Source: Micromonospora chokoriensis (lineage in GTDB: Bacteria > Actinomycetota > Actinomycetes > Mycobacteriales > Micromonosporaceae). From it: a DNA stretch of 64,000 nucleotides. Below the pieces are notes generated by a model. The model did no database searches. It was given only the letters and a program-made list of their open reading frames with translations, and was not told the DNA's origin. The stretch is taken from contig NZ_JOAN01000033.1 of assembly GCF_000718555.1 (NCBI RefSeq), positions 21,755-85,754 on the forward strand, in the 5' to 3' direction. Positions 18,091 to 25,970 of the stretch are shown here, in pieces (the stretch's first letter is position 1; each line of letters opens with the position of its first letter). A program made the position numbers and the translations under genes.

Positions 18091-18576
18091 ATGAAGGTCT
18101 CAACAGTACTCTGCTCGGCGGCGCTCGGCGTGGGCCTCGGCACGCTCCTGCTGCCGGGCGCCGCACTGGCCGACACCACGGTGTCACCGGCCACCACCCC
18201 GGTCGGTGGAACCGTCGTGCTCACCGCGACGACCTGCAACCCGAAGTCGGGTGACGCCCTCTTCCGGGTCACCGGCCCCAACCGCGACCAGAACGTCCGA
18301 TCCACCACGGCCGCCGCCGGCGGCGGGCTGAGCGCCGAACTCTTCACCGCCGGCTTCACCCTGGGTACGTACACGGTGGCGACGACCTGCGGCGACGGCA
18401 GCTCGGCCGGCACCGCCACGTTCACCGTCACCCCGATCGGCGGCGCGCCGGCCGGCTCCGGGGGCGACAGCCGCGACAACGGCGCTCTCGCCGCCGGCGG
18501 CACGCTGCTCGGCACCGCCCTCGCCGGCGCGGTGATCCTGATCCGCCGGCGTCGTCCGGTGTCCACTGTCGCCTGA
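18091..18576 (+). CDS. Secreted, membrane-anchored beta-rich protein
   Basis: The 161-residue protein has a signal peptide ending near AALA-DT, a beta-rich domain with two cysteines (TTCN and TTCG), a flexible glycine-rich linker and a C-terminal hydrophobic helix followed by RRRR. That is the layout of a cell-surface protein anchored by its tail, although no LPxTG motif is visible. GAGGGA precedes the ATG. The next gene encodes a class F sortase, a pairing often seen in actinomycetes. Confidence 0.75.
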   Translation: MKVSTVLCSAALGVGLGTLLLPGAALADTTVSPATTPVGGTVVLTATTCNPKSGDALFRVTGPNRDQNVRSTTAAAGGGLSAELFTAGFTLGTYTVATTCGDGSSAGTATFTVTPIGGAPAGSGGDSRDNGALAAGGTLLGTALAGAVILIRRRRPVSTVA

Positions 18577-18602
18577 TCGGCGACCGTTCCATCCCTGAGA
18601 CG

Positions 18603-18635
18603 GGTGCCCGCGCCGGTGACACCGGTGCGGGCACC
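18603..18635. terminator. Hairpin between secreted protein and sortase genes
   Basis: A 15-bp stem, GGTGCCCGCGCCGGT against ACCGGTGCGGGCACC, with one G-U pair and a 3-nt loop. It starts 26 bp after the stop of the upstream gene and would end its transcription, or attenuate the sortase gene 27 bp further on. Confidence 0.65.
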
Positions 18636-18662
18636 CCGACAATTCGGTACGGAGGTGCCCAG

Positions 18663-19274
18663 GTGTGGTGGCGGCGGACCCTACCGGCCGTGGTCGCCCT
18701 GGTCGGCGTGACCGGGCTCGGGCTGATCACCGTCGGCCTCACCGCCGACCCGGCGCGGCCACCACGACCGTCGGCCGACGCTCCGGCACGCACCCACCCC
18801 GCACCGGACCTGGCACCGCTGCCACACGCCGCGCCGGTCCGGGTGTGGATCCCCGCCATCGACGTCCGCGCCGACATCGTCCCGGTCGGCGCGGACGCGG
18901 CCGGGGTGCTGGAGGTGCCACCACTGGATCGGCCCACCCTCGCCGGCTGGTACCGGCACGGGGTCAGCCCCGGCGAGACCGGCAACGCCGTCCTGGTGGG
19001 ACACGTCGACTCGCCGTCCGGCCCGGCGGCCTTCTTCGACCTCGGCCGACTCCGCGCCGGGCAGCAGGTGCAGATCACCCGCGCCGACGCACGGGTCGCC
19101 ACGTTCACCGTGGACGACGTCCGCGCGTACCCCAAGGAGCACTTTCCCAGCACGCTGGTCTACGGCCCAGCGGACGCCGCCGGGCTGCGCCTGATCACCT
19201 GCGGCGGTCGGTTCGACACCGGGACCGGCAACTACGTCGACAACGTCGTCGTCTTCGCCACCCGCACCGCCTGA
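18663..19274 (+). CDS. Class F sortase
   Basis: A 203-residue membrane-anchored transpeptidase: one N-terminal hydrophobic helix, then the sortase barrel (VRVWIPAIDVRADIVPVG). The catalytic set is visible as histidine in VLVGHVDS, cysteine in LRLITCGG and arginine in GGRFD. GTG start with GGAGG upstream. It probably anchors or processes surface proteins; the adjacent secreted protein is the nearest candidate but lacks an obvious LPxTG signal. Confidence 0.88.
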   Translation: MWWRRTLPAVVALVGVTGLGLITVGLTADPARPPRPSADAPARTHPAPDLAPLPHAAPVRVWIPAIDVRADIVPVGADAAGVLEVPPLDRPTLAGWYRHGVSPGETGNAVLVGHVDSPSGPAAFFDLGRLRAGQQVQITRADARVATFTVDDVRAYPKEHFPSTLVYGPADAAGLRLITCGGRFDTGTGNYVDNVVVFATRTA

Positions 19275-19401
19275 GCCACCCGCACCGCCCGAGTCTCCGC
19301 CCCACTGTCGGGGCCCGGACCCTGCTCGGCAGAATGCGGTGACACCATCCCCTGCGGACACCGCGCTCGGGGCGGTGCGCCGGGCGACGGGGAGGCATGC
19401 G

Positions 19402-20502
19402 GTGGATCAACGACCGGTACGGGACCGGGCCGGTCGAGGCGTACGCGCCCTGGCCCGTCGACTGCTCGGCCGGGTCGAGGGTGACTCCCCCAACCCCCGC
19501 CGGTCCAACCCGGACGCCGTGGTCGACTGCGCCGTCTACGTCAACGGTCGCCGGGAGCCCGGTCAACGGCACTACGCCGACGCGTACGCCCAGGCGCGGC
19601 ACCGCCGCGACGCCTTCGTGTGGCTGGGACTGCACGACCCGGGCCCGGCCGTGCTCGCCGCAGTGGGCCAGACCTTCGGCCTCGACGAGCTGACCGTCGA
19701 ACAGGCGCTCGCCGACGGGCACCGGCCCACCGTGCAGCGCCACGGTTCGGTCATGCTGCTGGTGCTGCGCACCGCCGGGTACGTGGAGCACGACGAGCTG
19801 ACCGACACCTCCGAGGTGATCGACACCGGGGACGTCATGGTGCTGCTCGGTGACCGGTTCGCCATCACCGTGCGGCACGGCGCCGCCGGGGCGCTGCGCA
19901 GTGTCCGCGCCGACATCGAGCGCCGTCCCGCGCTGCTGGCCGCCGGCCCGTGGGCCGTGGCCTACGCGGTCTGTGCCCGCATGGTCGACTCCTACCTGGA
20001 GGTGGCCGGGCACGTGGAACGGGATCTGGAGCGGGTCGAGGAGGCGGTGTTCGCCCGCGACCGCTCCGCCGACATCCAGCACATCTACCAGCTCAAACGG
20101 GAGGTGGTGGAGTTCAAGCGGGCGGTCCTGCCGTTGCAGGCGCCGATGCGTACGCTGCTCGAACCCGACGGTCCGCCACGCACCCTGCACCGCTGGTTCG
20201 TCGACGTGGACGGCCGGCTGGGCCGGGCGGTGGATCGGGTGGCCGCGTACGACGATCTGCTCACCTCGATCGTCCAGTCGCGACTGGCGCAGCTCGCCGT
20301 CGAGCAGAACAACGACATGCGCAAGATCGCTGCCTGGGCGGCCATCGCGGCCACCCAGACCGGCATCGCCGGCATCTACGGCATGAACTTCGACCACATG
20401 CCCGAGCTGGCCTGGCGCTACGGCTACGCCGGTGCGGTAGCCCTGATGGCGGCAGCCGCACTGTTCCTGTACCGCCTCTTCCGCCGCTCCGGCTGGCTCT
20501 AA
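19402..20502 (+). CDS. corA: CorA-family magnesium/cobalt transport protein
   Basis: The 366-residue protein ends in two helices with the selectivity motif YGMNFDHMPEL between them, the mark of CorA channels that pass magnesium. A long acidic/helical cytoplasmic region precedes them. I place the start at GTG 19402 because GGGGAGG lies 6-7 nt upstream; GTG 19339 would add 21 residues. Confidence 0.9.
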   Translation: MDQRPVRDRAGRGVRALARRLLGRVEGDSPNPRRSNPDAVVDCAVYVNGRREPGQRHYADAYAQARHRRDAFVWLGLHDPGPAVLAAVGQTFGLDELTVEQALADGHRPTVQRHGSVMLLVLRTAGYVEHDELTDTSEVIDTGDVMVLLGDRFAITVRHGAAGALRSVRADIERRPALLAAGPWAVAYAVCARMVDSYLEVAGHVERDLERVEEAVFARDRSADIQHIYQLKREVVEFKRAVLPLQAPMRTLLEPDGPPRTLHRWFVDVDGRLGRAVDRVAAYDDLLTSIVQSRLAQLAVEQNNDMRKIAAWAAIAATQTGIAGIYGMNFDHMPELAWRYGYAGAVALMAAAALFLYRLFRRSGWL

Positions 20503-20545
20503 CCCCCGCACCCTACCCCGCCCGGGCCCCGCCTCCTCGACTCGT

Positions 20546-20614
20546 CGATCTTGCGCTTTGTGTCGCCGATACGCCCCTTTTGTTACTTATGTCGCGACAG
20601 GAAGTGCAAGATCG
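20546..20614. repeat. Long intergenic hairpin, 69 nt
   Basis: Arms of 21 bp (CGATCTTGC...TGTCGC and GCGACA...GCAAGATCG) pair with three mismatches around a 27-nt loop that is unusually T-rich for this genome. It fills most of the gap between corA and the YchJ-like gene. It may be a dispersed palindromic element or a terminator. Confidence 0.7.
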
Positions 20615-20660
20615 CGCGGGGCGGGGCAGGGGCCGGCCGGCGGTGGGGCAGGATGGCTAC

Positions 20661-21080
20661 GTGGGTAAGGGTGCGGGACGTCGGCGGGGGAACACCACGA
20701 CGGGACGGGTCTGCCCGTGCGGCTCCGGCCAGGCGTACGCGGACTGCTGCGCACCGGCGCACGGCGGCGACAAGCCGGCGGCGACGGCCGAGGCGTTGAT
20801 GCGCTCCCGGTTCAGTGCCTTCGCCCTCGGCGACACCGGCTACCTGCTGCGCAGCTGGCACTCCTCGACCCGGCCCGCCTCGCTGGAGCTGGAAGCGGGA
20901 CAGCGGTGGACCCGACTGGAGATCGTCGAGACCGAGCGGGGTGGTCTGCTCGACACCGCCGGCACGGTGACGTTCCACGCCCACTACCGGGACGCGGGTC
21001 GGCCCGGCACGATGACGGAGCACAGCCGGTTCGTCCGCGAGGACGGCCGATGGGTCTACCTCGACGGCGACCAGCCCTGA
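20661..21080 (+). CDS. UPF0225/YchJ-like protein with SEC-C-type motif
   Basis: The 139-residue protein starts with a basic stretch and the zinc-binding motif CPCGSGQAYADCC. The YchJ core follows (AEALMRSRFSAFALGDTGYLLRSWHSSTRP) with the NTF2-like end (VTFHAHYRDAGR, HSRFVREDGRWVYLDGD). Molecular role unknown. GTG 20661 has AGGA at suitable distance. Confidence 0.87.
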   Translation: MGKGAGRRRGNTTTGRVCPCGSGQAYADCCAPAHGGDKPAATAEALMRSRFSAFALGDTGYLLRSWHSSTRPASLELEAGQRWTRLEIVETERGGLLDTAGTVTFHAHYRDAGRPGTMTEHSRFVREDGRWVYLDGDQP

Positions 21081-21126
21081 CGGCTCGCCACGTTGACATA
21101 CTGGTCAGGTCGAACGGAGACCACCG

Positions 21127-21513
21127 ATGACCATGACCTTCATCAATCTGCCGGTGCGCGACCTGAACACCGCCGCCGAGTTCTACCGGGCGATCGGCTT
21201 CAGCAGCGACCAGGCCGGGCCGGACGGGGGCAGCATGATGCTCACGATCTCCGACAGCGCCCGGCTGATGCTGCACCTCCGATCGACCTTCGAGGCGTAC
21301 ACCGGGGTTGCCGCCACGGATACGGCGACCAGCCGGGAGGTCATCGTCGGGCTGTCGGCGCCGAGCCGCGAGCAGGTCGACGAGTTGGTCGACCGGGCGG
21401 CGGTCGCCGGTGGGGAGTCACTCGGGCCGGGGATGACCAACGGGCCGATGTACATGCGCGGCTTCCGGGACCTCGACGGCCATCAGTGGTCGTTCCTGCA
21501 CCTGGCCGGTTGA
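21127..21513 (+). CDS. VOC-family (glyoxalase/bleomycin-resistance fold) protein
   Basis: A 128-residue single VOC protein (MTMTFINLPVRDLNTAAEFYRAIGF) with the two beta-alpha-beta-beta-beta modules, ending in DLDGHQWSFLHL. Such proteins bind metals or small toxic compounds; substrate unknown. GGAGA precedes the ATG. Confidence 0.85.
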   Translation: MTMTFINLPVRDLNTAAEFYRAIGFSSDQAGPDGGSMMLTISDSARLMLHLRSTFEAYTGVAATDTATSREVIVGLSAPSREQVDELVDRAAVAGGESLGPGMTNGPMYMRGFRDLDGHQWSFLHLAG

Positions 21514-21518
21514 GTGCC

Positions 21519-21556
21519 GGGCCCGACGGCGGCCACCGTCGGCCGCCGCCGGGCCC
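21519..21556. terminator. Bidirectional hairpin between VOC and MFS genes
   Basis: A 16-bp GC stem (GGGCCCGACGGCGGCC against GGCCGCCGCCGGGCCC, one mismatch) with a 6-nt loop fills the gap between two convergent genes. Confidence 0.7.
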
Positions 21557-21559
21557 TGG

Positions 21560-22843
21560 TCACTGCGGGCAACGCGTGGAAGCCGCGGCGACGGCGGTAG
21601 GCACGGCCGTCCGGCGACGGCGGCGGGTCAGCAGCACCAGCGCCACGACGAGGTACGCCCCGGCGGTCACCGCGAACGCCACCGCGTTGCCGGCCGCCGT
21701 GGCGAGCAGGCCATAACCGGCGTACGTCACGATGATCAGCACGTCGGTGGCCATCCCCGCCAGGGACGTGACGGTGGCGCGGCTGCCACCGGTGATCTGG
21801 GCCTGGAGCCGCGCGTCGGCCAGCACGGTGGCCAGCTGCGCGGCACCGAACGCCACCGCGAGCAGCACGAACCCCGCCGGGTGCCGGAGTAGGGCACCCC
21901 CGGCCAGCGCGACGCCGACCAGACCCAGCAACGCGGCGTAGCCTCGGCCGCCCAGCCGCTCCCCCGCCGGGGCGAGCAGCCCGCCGACGGTCACCCCGGC
22001 CCAGAGCAGCAGGAGCAGCAGGGGTACGGCCTGCGGCCCGACGCCGGTGTCCAGGGCGAGCAGCGGGGTGTACTCGTCCAGGGCGCCCCAGTCGGCGGCG
22101 ACCACGGCGACCAGCAGCACGGCGGCCCGTACCGGCGGACGGGTGCGGACCTGCGACACCCCGGCCCGCAGCGTGTCCCACCACCCCAGGTCGCGCTCGT
22201 CGGTCGAGGCCGGGTCACCCTCGTCGGCCGGGGTCGGCTCGCCCGCGCCGGCCGGCGCGCGGTGCTCCGGGAACCGGGTGGCGACGATCGTGGCGAGCAG
22301 GCAGGCGAGCACGCTGGCCGCACCGACCGCCGGGTACCCGCCGACGGCGAGCACCGGCCCGGCGAGCACTCCGGAGACCACCACGCCCAACACGCCCGCC
22401 GTCCGAGCCCGCCCGAGCACCCGGGCGTACCGGCCGACCGCGCCGAGCCGGTCCAACTCGGTCCAGACCAGCGCCTCCAGGGCACCGGAGACCAGCGCGC
22501 CACCGGCGCCCCAGAGCAGGAAACCGACTGCGAACGCCGGGTACGACGGCGCCAGCACCCAGAGCGCGAAGCCGGCGGCGGCCACCAGCGGGGCGAGGCA
22601 CAGCAGCAGCCGGCGGGACAGCACGTCGGCCCAGGCGCCGGAGGGCACCTCGAACAGGATGCCGGCGGCCGACCAGAGCACGAAGAGCGACGCGATCTGC
22701 CCCACCGACAGCCCGGTGTCGGCGAAGAACACCACGTACAGCGGGTAGAGCAGGACGAGGTCACTGAGGAACGCGTACCCGTAGAGGGTCACCGTGAGCC
22801 GACGGACCGCCGGGTCGGGCACGCGCGAAGCGATGCAGATCAT
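21560..22843 (-). CDS. MFS transporter
   Basis: A 427-residue protein with about twelve hydrophobic helices and an MFS loop 2-3 (GAWADVLSRRLLL). It starts LTVTLYGYAFLSDLVLLYPLYVVFFADTGLSVGQ, a layout seen in actinobacterial drug/metabolite exporters. A charged cytoplasmic loop (EPTPADEGDPASTDERD) splits the two halves. Substrate unknown. Confidence 0.85.
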   Translation of the reverse strand: MICIASRVPDPAVRRLTVTLYGYAFLSDLVLLYPLYVVFFADTGLSVGQIASLFVLWSAAGILFEVPSGAWADVLSRRLLLCLAPLVAAAGFALWVLAPSYPAFAVGFLLWGAGGALVSGALEALVWTELDRLGAVGRYARVLGRARTAGVLGVVVSGVLAGPVLAVGGYPAVGAASVLACLLATIVATRFPEHRAPAGAGEPTPADEGDPASTDERDLGWWDTLRAGVSQVRTRPPVRAAVLLVAVVAADWGALDEYTPLLALDTGVGPQAVPLLLLLLWAGVTVGGLLAPAGERLGGRGYAALLGLVGVALAGGALLRHPAGFVLLAVAFGAAQLATVLADARLQAQITGGSRATVTSLAGMATDVLIIVTYAGYGLLATAAGNAVAFAVTAGAYLVVALVLLTRRRRRTAVPTAVAAASTRCPQ

Positions 22844-23020
22844 GGGGCCTTCCCGTGGGAGTGCAGACGGACACCGGACGTTCGGTGCCCCTGGTGGCCC
22901 ACGGGATCGGCCTACGCCGCCGGATCAATGTCGCCAGGTCATGCCCGCGATGCTAGACAACCCGCACAGCTGCGGCCAGCGTTTTCGGCGTGCCGAGCAG
23001 TGCCGGGCGGGTGACGCGAA

Positions 23021-23051
23021 GCGGGGCGGGATCTGATCGACCCCGCCCCGC
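23021..23051 (-). terminator. Terminator downstream of the membrane channel-like gene
   Basis: A 10-bp stem GCGGGGCGGG / CCCGCCCCGC with an 11-nt loop begins 17 bp beyond the stop of the minus-strand gene ending at 23068. Confidence 0.6.
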
Positions 23052-23067
23052 CGTACCGCTAGGTGGG

Positions 23068-24057
23068 TCAGCGCCGGTCGACCGGCGGAATGACCGTGGT
23101 GGCCTCGTCGTCGCTGGCGCGCTGCCCGGGCACCGCACGGTCCGTGCCGCCCCCGACCACCTGGGTCGCGTCGGAGTCGACCGGGAAGCGTACGACCTGG
23201 GTAGCGTCCGTGTCGGACGGGCGGGTCACCACCTGGGTCGCCTCCGCGTCGGACGGCCGGGTTACCACCTGGGTCGCCTCCGCGTCGCTGGTCGGGGTCG
23301 ACGCGCGGGCCAGCTCGGCCTCGGTCGACGCGCGGGCCAGCTCGGCCTCGGCATCGCGGCGACCGGCCCGGTACGCCTGGGCGTGCTCGGCGATCAGCTG
23401 CGACTCCTGCTCGGCGCGGGTCAGCCACGACTCCCAACGGCTCTGCATCGGGCGGATCAGGCCACCGCCGACACCGACGACGAGGATGCCGCCGATCGTG
23501 GCAAGCACGGCGATCAGCACGGGAGTGGTGACCGCGGTGGCCACGCCGATCTGGTTCAGCGCGGCGATGACACCGAGGCCGAGGATGAACACCGAGGCGA
23601 TGGTGGCCAGCACCCGGCCGTACGACAGGCCGCCGAGCGCGCCGTTGATGATGTCCTTGACCGCGTTGGCGATGGCGGCGGCCACCACGACGATGACGAT
23701 CGCGACGAAGGCACGGGGCAGCCACGAGATCACCGCGCCGAGCAGGTCGGAGATCGGGTTCGGCCCCCAGATGCCGAAGGCGAGCTGGAGGGTGAACAAC
23801 AGCAGCCCGTAGTAGACGAGCTTCGCCACGATGTCGCTGGCGTCGTACCGGGAGCGACTCAACGCACGGCGGATGCCGCCGCGTTCGACGGCGCGGTCGA
23901 AGCCCACCCGTTCGAGGACCTTCTCCACGACCTTCAGTGCAGCCTTGGCGATCAGCCATCCGACCACCAGGATCGCCAGGAAGGCGACGGCCTTGGGCAG
24001 GAAGAGCATCACCGAGCGGAGAGCGTCGCCCACCGCGTCGCTGACATTGTCACTCAT
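23068..24057 (-). CDS. Mechanosensitive-channel-like membrane protein with repeated ATQVV tail
   Basis: The 329-residue protein has an N-terminal helix, then MscS/TM_helix-like segments (VAFLAILVVGWLIAKAALKVVEKVLERVGFDRAVERGG). Several further hydrophobic helices follow, and then a coiled region (SWLTRAEQESQLIAEHAQAYRAGRRDAEAEL). The C-terminal ~90 residues hold two copies of an AELARAST block and four copies of a D-A-TQVV unit at about 13-residue spacing, ending in EATTVIPP. The tail is probably cytoplasmic and disordered. The threonines could be phosphorylated, which is only inference. Confidence 0.75.
   Translation of the reverse strand: MSDNVSDAVGDALRSVMLFLPKAVAFLAILVVGWLIAKAALKVVEKVLERVGFDRAVERGGIRRALSRSRYDASDIVAKLVYYGLLLFTLQLAFGIWGPNPISDLLGAVISWLPRAFVAIVIVVVAAAIANAVKDIINGALGGLSYGRVLATIASVFILGLGVIAALNQIGVATAVTTPVLIAVLATIGGILVVGVGGGLIRPMQSRWESWLTRAEQESQLIAEHAQAYRAGRRDAEAELARASTEAELARASTPTSDAEATQVVTRPSDAEATQVVTRPSDTDATQVVRFPVDSDATQVVGGGTDRAVPGQRASDDEATTVIPPVDRR
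23176..23356 (-). repeat. In-gene direct repeats encoding the ATQVV and AELARAST tail
   Basis: The 3' part of the membrane protein gene has near-identical 39-bp units (core CACCTGGGTCGCCTCCGCGT on the plus strand) and two copies of a ~27-bp unit (core GACGCGCGGGCCAGCTCGGC). They keep the reading frame, so copy number could vary without breaking the protein. Confidence 0.75.
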
Positions 24058-24234
24058 CTGGTCATTCCTTAAGGGCAGCCGGGACGGTCAGCCCCGACCT
24101 ACCCCCACCCGCTCGCCGGGAAACACGCAGCGGGGTCTAGCGCGCGGGCGAGTCTTGGCAATATTCTCCGGAACACGTGCGGCCACTGGCGCTACTTTTC
24201 ACCCCCCCATCCTCGGCCGCAGGAGGAGATGTTC

Positions 24235-25365
24235 ATGCACGTCGATCATTCCGAAGTGGATCGCCGGACGCTGCTGCGGGCCGGCCTCGGCGCCGCCACG
24301 GTCGCCGTCGTCGGGAGCGAACTCGCCTTCCCGCGCGCGGCGCAGGCCGCCCCGGGCACCGACCTGGACTGGATCATCAGCTGTGACGAGTGGGCCGCCC
24401 GCCCACCGAAGGACCCGCTGTCGGTCAGCGCCATCGCCACCAACAAGATCATCGTGCACCACATGGCGTTCCCGAACGTCACCGACTACTCCCGCGAGCA
24501 GGCGGTCAAGCTGGCCCACGACTGCCAGGACCTGCACATCGACGGCAACGGCTGGTCGGACACCGGCCAGCACTTCACGGTGAGCCGTGGCGGCTACGTG
24601 CTGGAGGGCCGCCGGGGCAGCCTGGAACGACTCGAAGCCGGCGACCGACAGATGACCGCGGCGCACTGCCCGGGCGAGAACGGTCGGGCCATCGGCATCG
24701 AGAACGAGGGCACCTACGTCACCGAGACGCCGCCGAAGGCGCTGACCGACTCGCTGGTCAAGCTCTGCGTCGCGATCTGCCGACAGTACGGGCTGCACGC
24801 GTACGACATCTTCGGTCACTGGGACTTCCGCGAAACCGACTGCCCGGGCGCCGCCTTCTACCGGCAGTTCCCCGAGCTGCGGCGACGGGTGCACGCCGCC
24901 CTCGGCACCAAGCTCGGTGACGTGCCGGCACGCCGCTGGCCGGACCTGTGGCGCTTCGTCAACTCCCCCTCCGTCCGGGTGGTGCAGCACCTGCTCGTCC
25001 ACCGTGGCTATGCGGTGACCGTCAGCGGCACGTTCGACGCCGCGACCGTGGCGGCCGTGCAGGACTGGCAGGCCCGCAACGGCATTCCGGTGGACGTGGA
25101 CGCCACGCTCACCACGCCAACCTGGGAGACGCTGGCGCCGGAGCTGGACCAGCACGCCGCCGGAGCGCCGGTCACGGCGGTGCAGGAAATCCTCGCCAGG
25201 AAGGGGTACGCGGTCACCGTCACCGGGGCGTACGACCACGCCACCCGCACGGCGGTGCAGGACCTTCAGGCGCTGCACGGCCTGCCCCGCAACGGCAAGC
25301 TCAGCACCAGCACGTGGTGCACGATCGTCGGCGGGTCGGTCCGCGAGTCGTTCCGGCACCGCTGA
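24235..25365 (+). CDS. Tat-exported N-acetylmuramoyl-L-alanine amidase (PGRP-like) with two peptidoglycan-binding domains
   Basis: The 376-residue protein has a twin-arginine signal (RRTLLRAGLGAATVAVVG). An Amidase_2/PGRP domain follows (IIVHHMAF and FGHWDFRETDCPG supplying zinc histidines and the cysteine), and then two PG_binding_1 modules (SVRVVQHLLVHRGYAVTVSG and AVQEILARKGYAVTVTG). It should cut or bind cell-wall peptides outside the cell. ATG 24235 lies 8 nt after AGGAGG; the ATG at 24229 is only 2 nt after it. Confidence 0.88.
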   Translation: MHVDHSEVDRRTLLRAGLGAATVAVVGSELAFPRAAQAAPGTDLDWIISCDEWAARPPKDPLSVSAIATNKIIVHHMAFPNVTDYSREQAVKLAHDCQDLHIDGNGWSDTGQHFTVSRGGYVLEGRRGSLERLEAGDRQMTAAHCPGENGRAIGIENEGTYVTETPPKALTDSLVKLCVAICRQYGLHAYDIFGHWDFRETDCPGAAFYRQFPELRRRVHAALGTKLGDVPARRWPDLWRFVNSPSVRVVQHLLVHRGYAVTVSGTFDAATVAAVQDWQARNGIPVDVDATLTTPTWETLAPELDQHAAGAPVTAVQEILARKGYAVTVTGAYDHATRTAVQDLQALHGLPRNGKLSTSTWCTIVGGSVRESFRHR

Positions 25366-25369
25366 GCCA

Positions 25370-25406
25370 CCGGGTGCGGTGCGGGTCCAACCCGCACCGC
25401 ACCGGG
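25370..25406 (+). terminator. Strong terminator after the amidase gene
   Basis: A 17-bp stem with one mismatch (CCGGGTGCGGTGCGGGT against ACCCGCACCGCACCGGG) and a 3-nt loop starts 5 bp after the stop codon. Confidence 0.75.
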
Positions 25407-25496
25407 CCTGCCACCAGCGCGAACGCGGGCGCGCCTCGTTGTCCGCCCTCCGCCGGTCTGCGACGATGGCCGCTGACCAGGACCAAGGAGGGCGCT

Positions 25497-25910
25497 GTGC
25501 AGTCGCGACTCAACCCGTACCTGAATTTCCCCGGCACTGCCCGTCAGGCGTTGGAGTTCTACCACCAGGTGTTCGGTGGCGAGCTGATGGTGAACACTTT
25601 CGGCGAATTCGGTAACCCGGACCCGGAGCTGTCCGACCAGATCATGCACGGTCAACTTGAGTCGCCGAACGGCTTCACGCTGATGGCCTCGGATCTCCCA
25701 CCCGGCATGGCGTACCAACCCGGGACCAACATCACGATCAGCCTCAGCGGCGACAACCACGACGAGTTGACCGGTTACTGGAAGCAGCTCTGCGCGGGCG
25801 GCTCGGTGACGGTCCCGTTGGAGATGCAGATGTGGGGCGCGGAGTTCGGCCAGTGCGTCGACCAGTACGGCATCGGCTGGCTGGTCAACATCTCCCAGCC
25901 CGGGTCCTGA
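25497..25910 (+). CDS. PhnB-like VOC-family protein
   Basis: A 137-residue VOC protein with the PhnB-type start (LNPYLNFPGTARQALEFYHQVFGGEL) and end (MQMWGAEFGQCVDQYGIGWLVNIS). GTG start with AAGGAGGG upstream. Such proteins are usually stand-alone and of unknown substrate. Confidence 0.88.
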   Translation: MQSRLNPYLNFPGTARQALEFYHQVFGGELMVNTFGEFGNPDPELSDQIMHGQLESPNGFTLMASDLPPGMAYQPGTNITISLSGDNHDELTGYWKQLCAGGSVTVPLEMQMWGAEFGQCVDQYGIGWLVNISQPGS

Positions 25911-25970
25911 CCAGCGGGTCGGCGCGACCGGCCGGTTTGGCCAACGGTGCGGGCGGAAAGAGTTCTGGGC

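Noticed and set aside
18091..18576. LPxTG sortase substrate
   Set aside because: The C-terminus has a helix and arginines but no LPxTG-like motif before it, so it is reported only as a candidate neighbour of the sortase.
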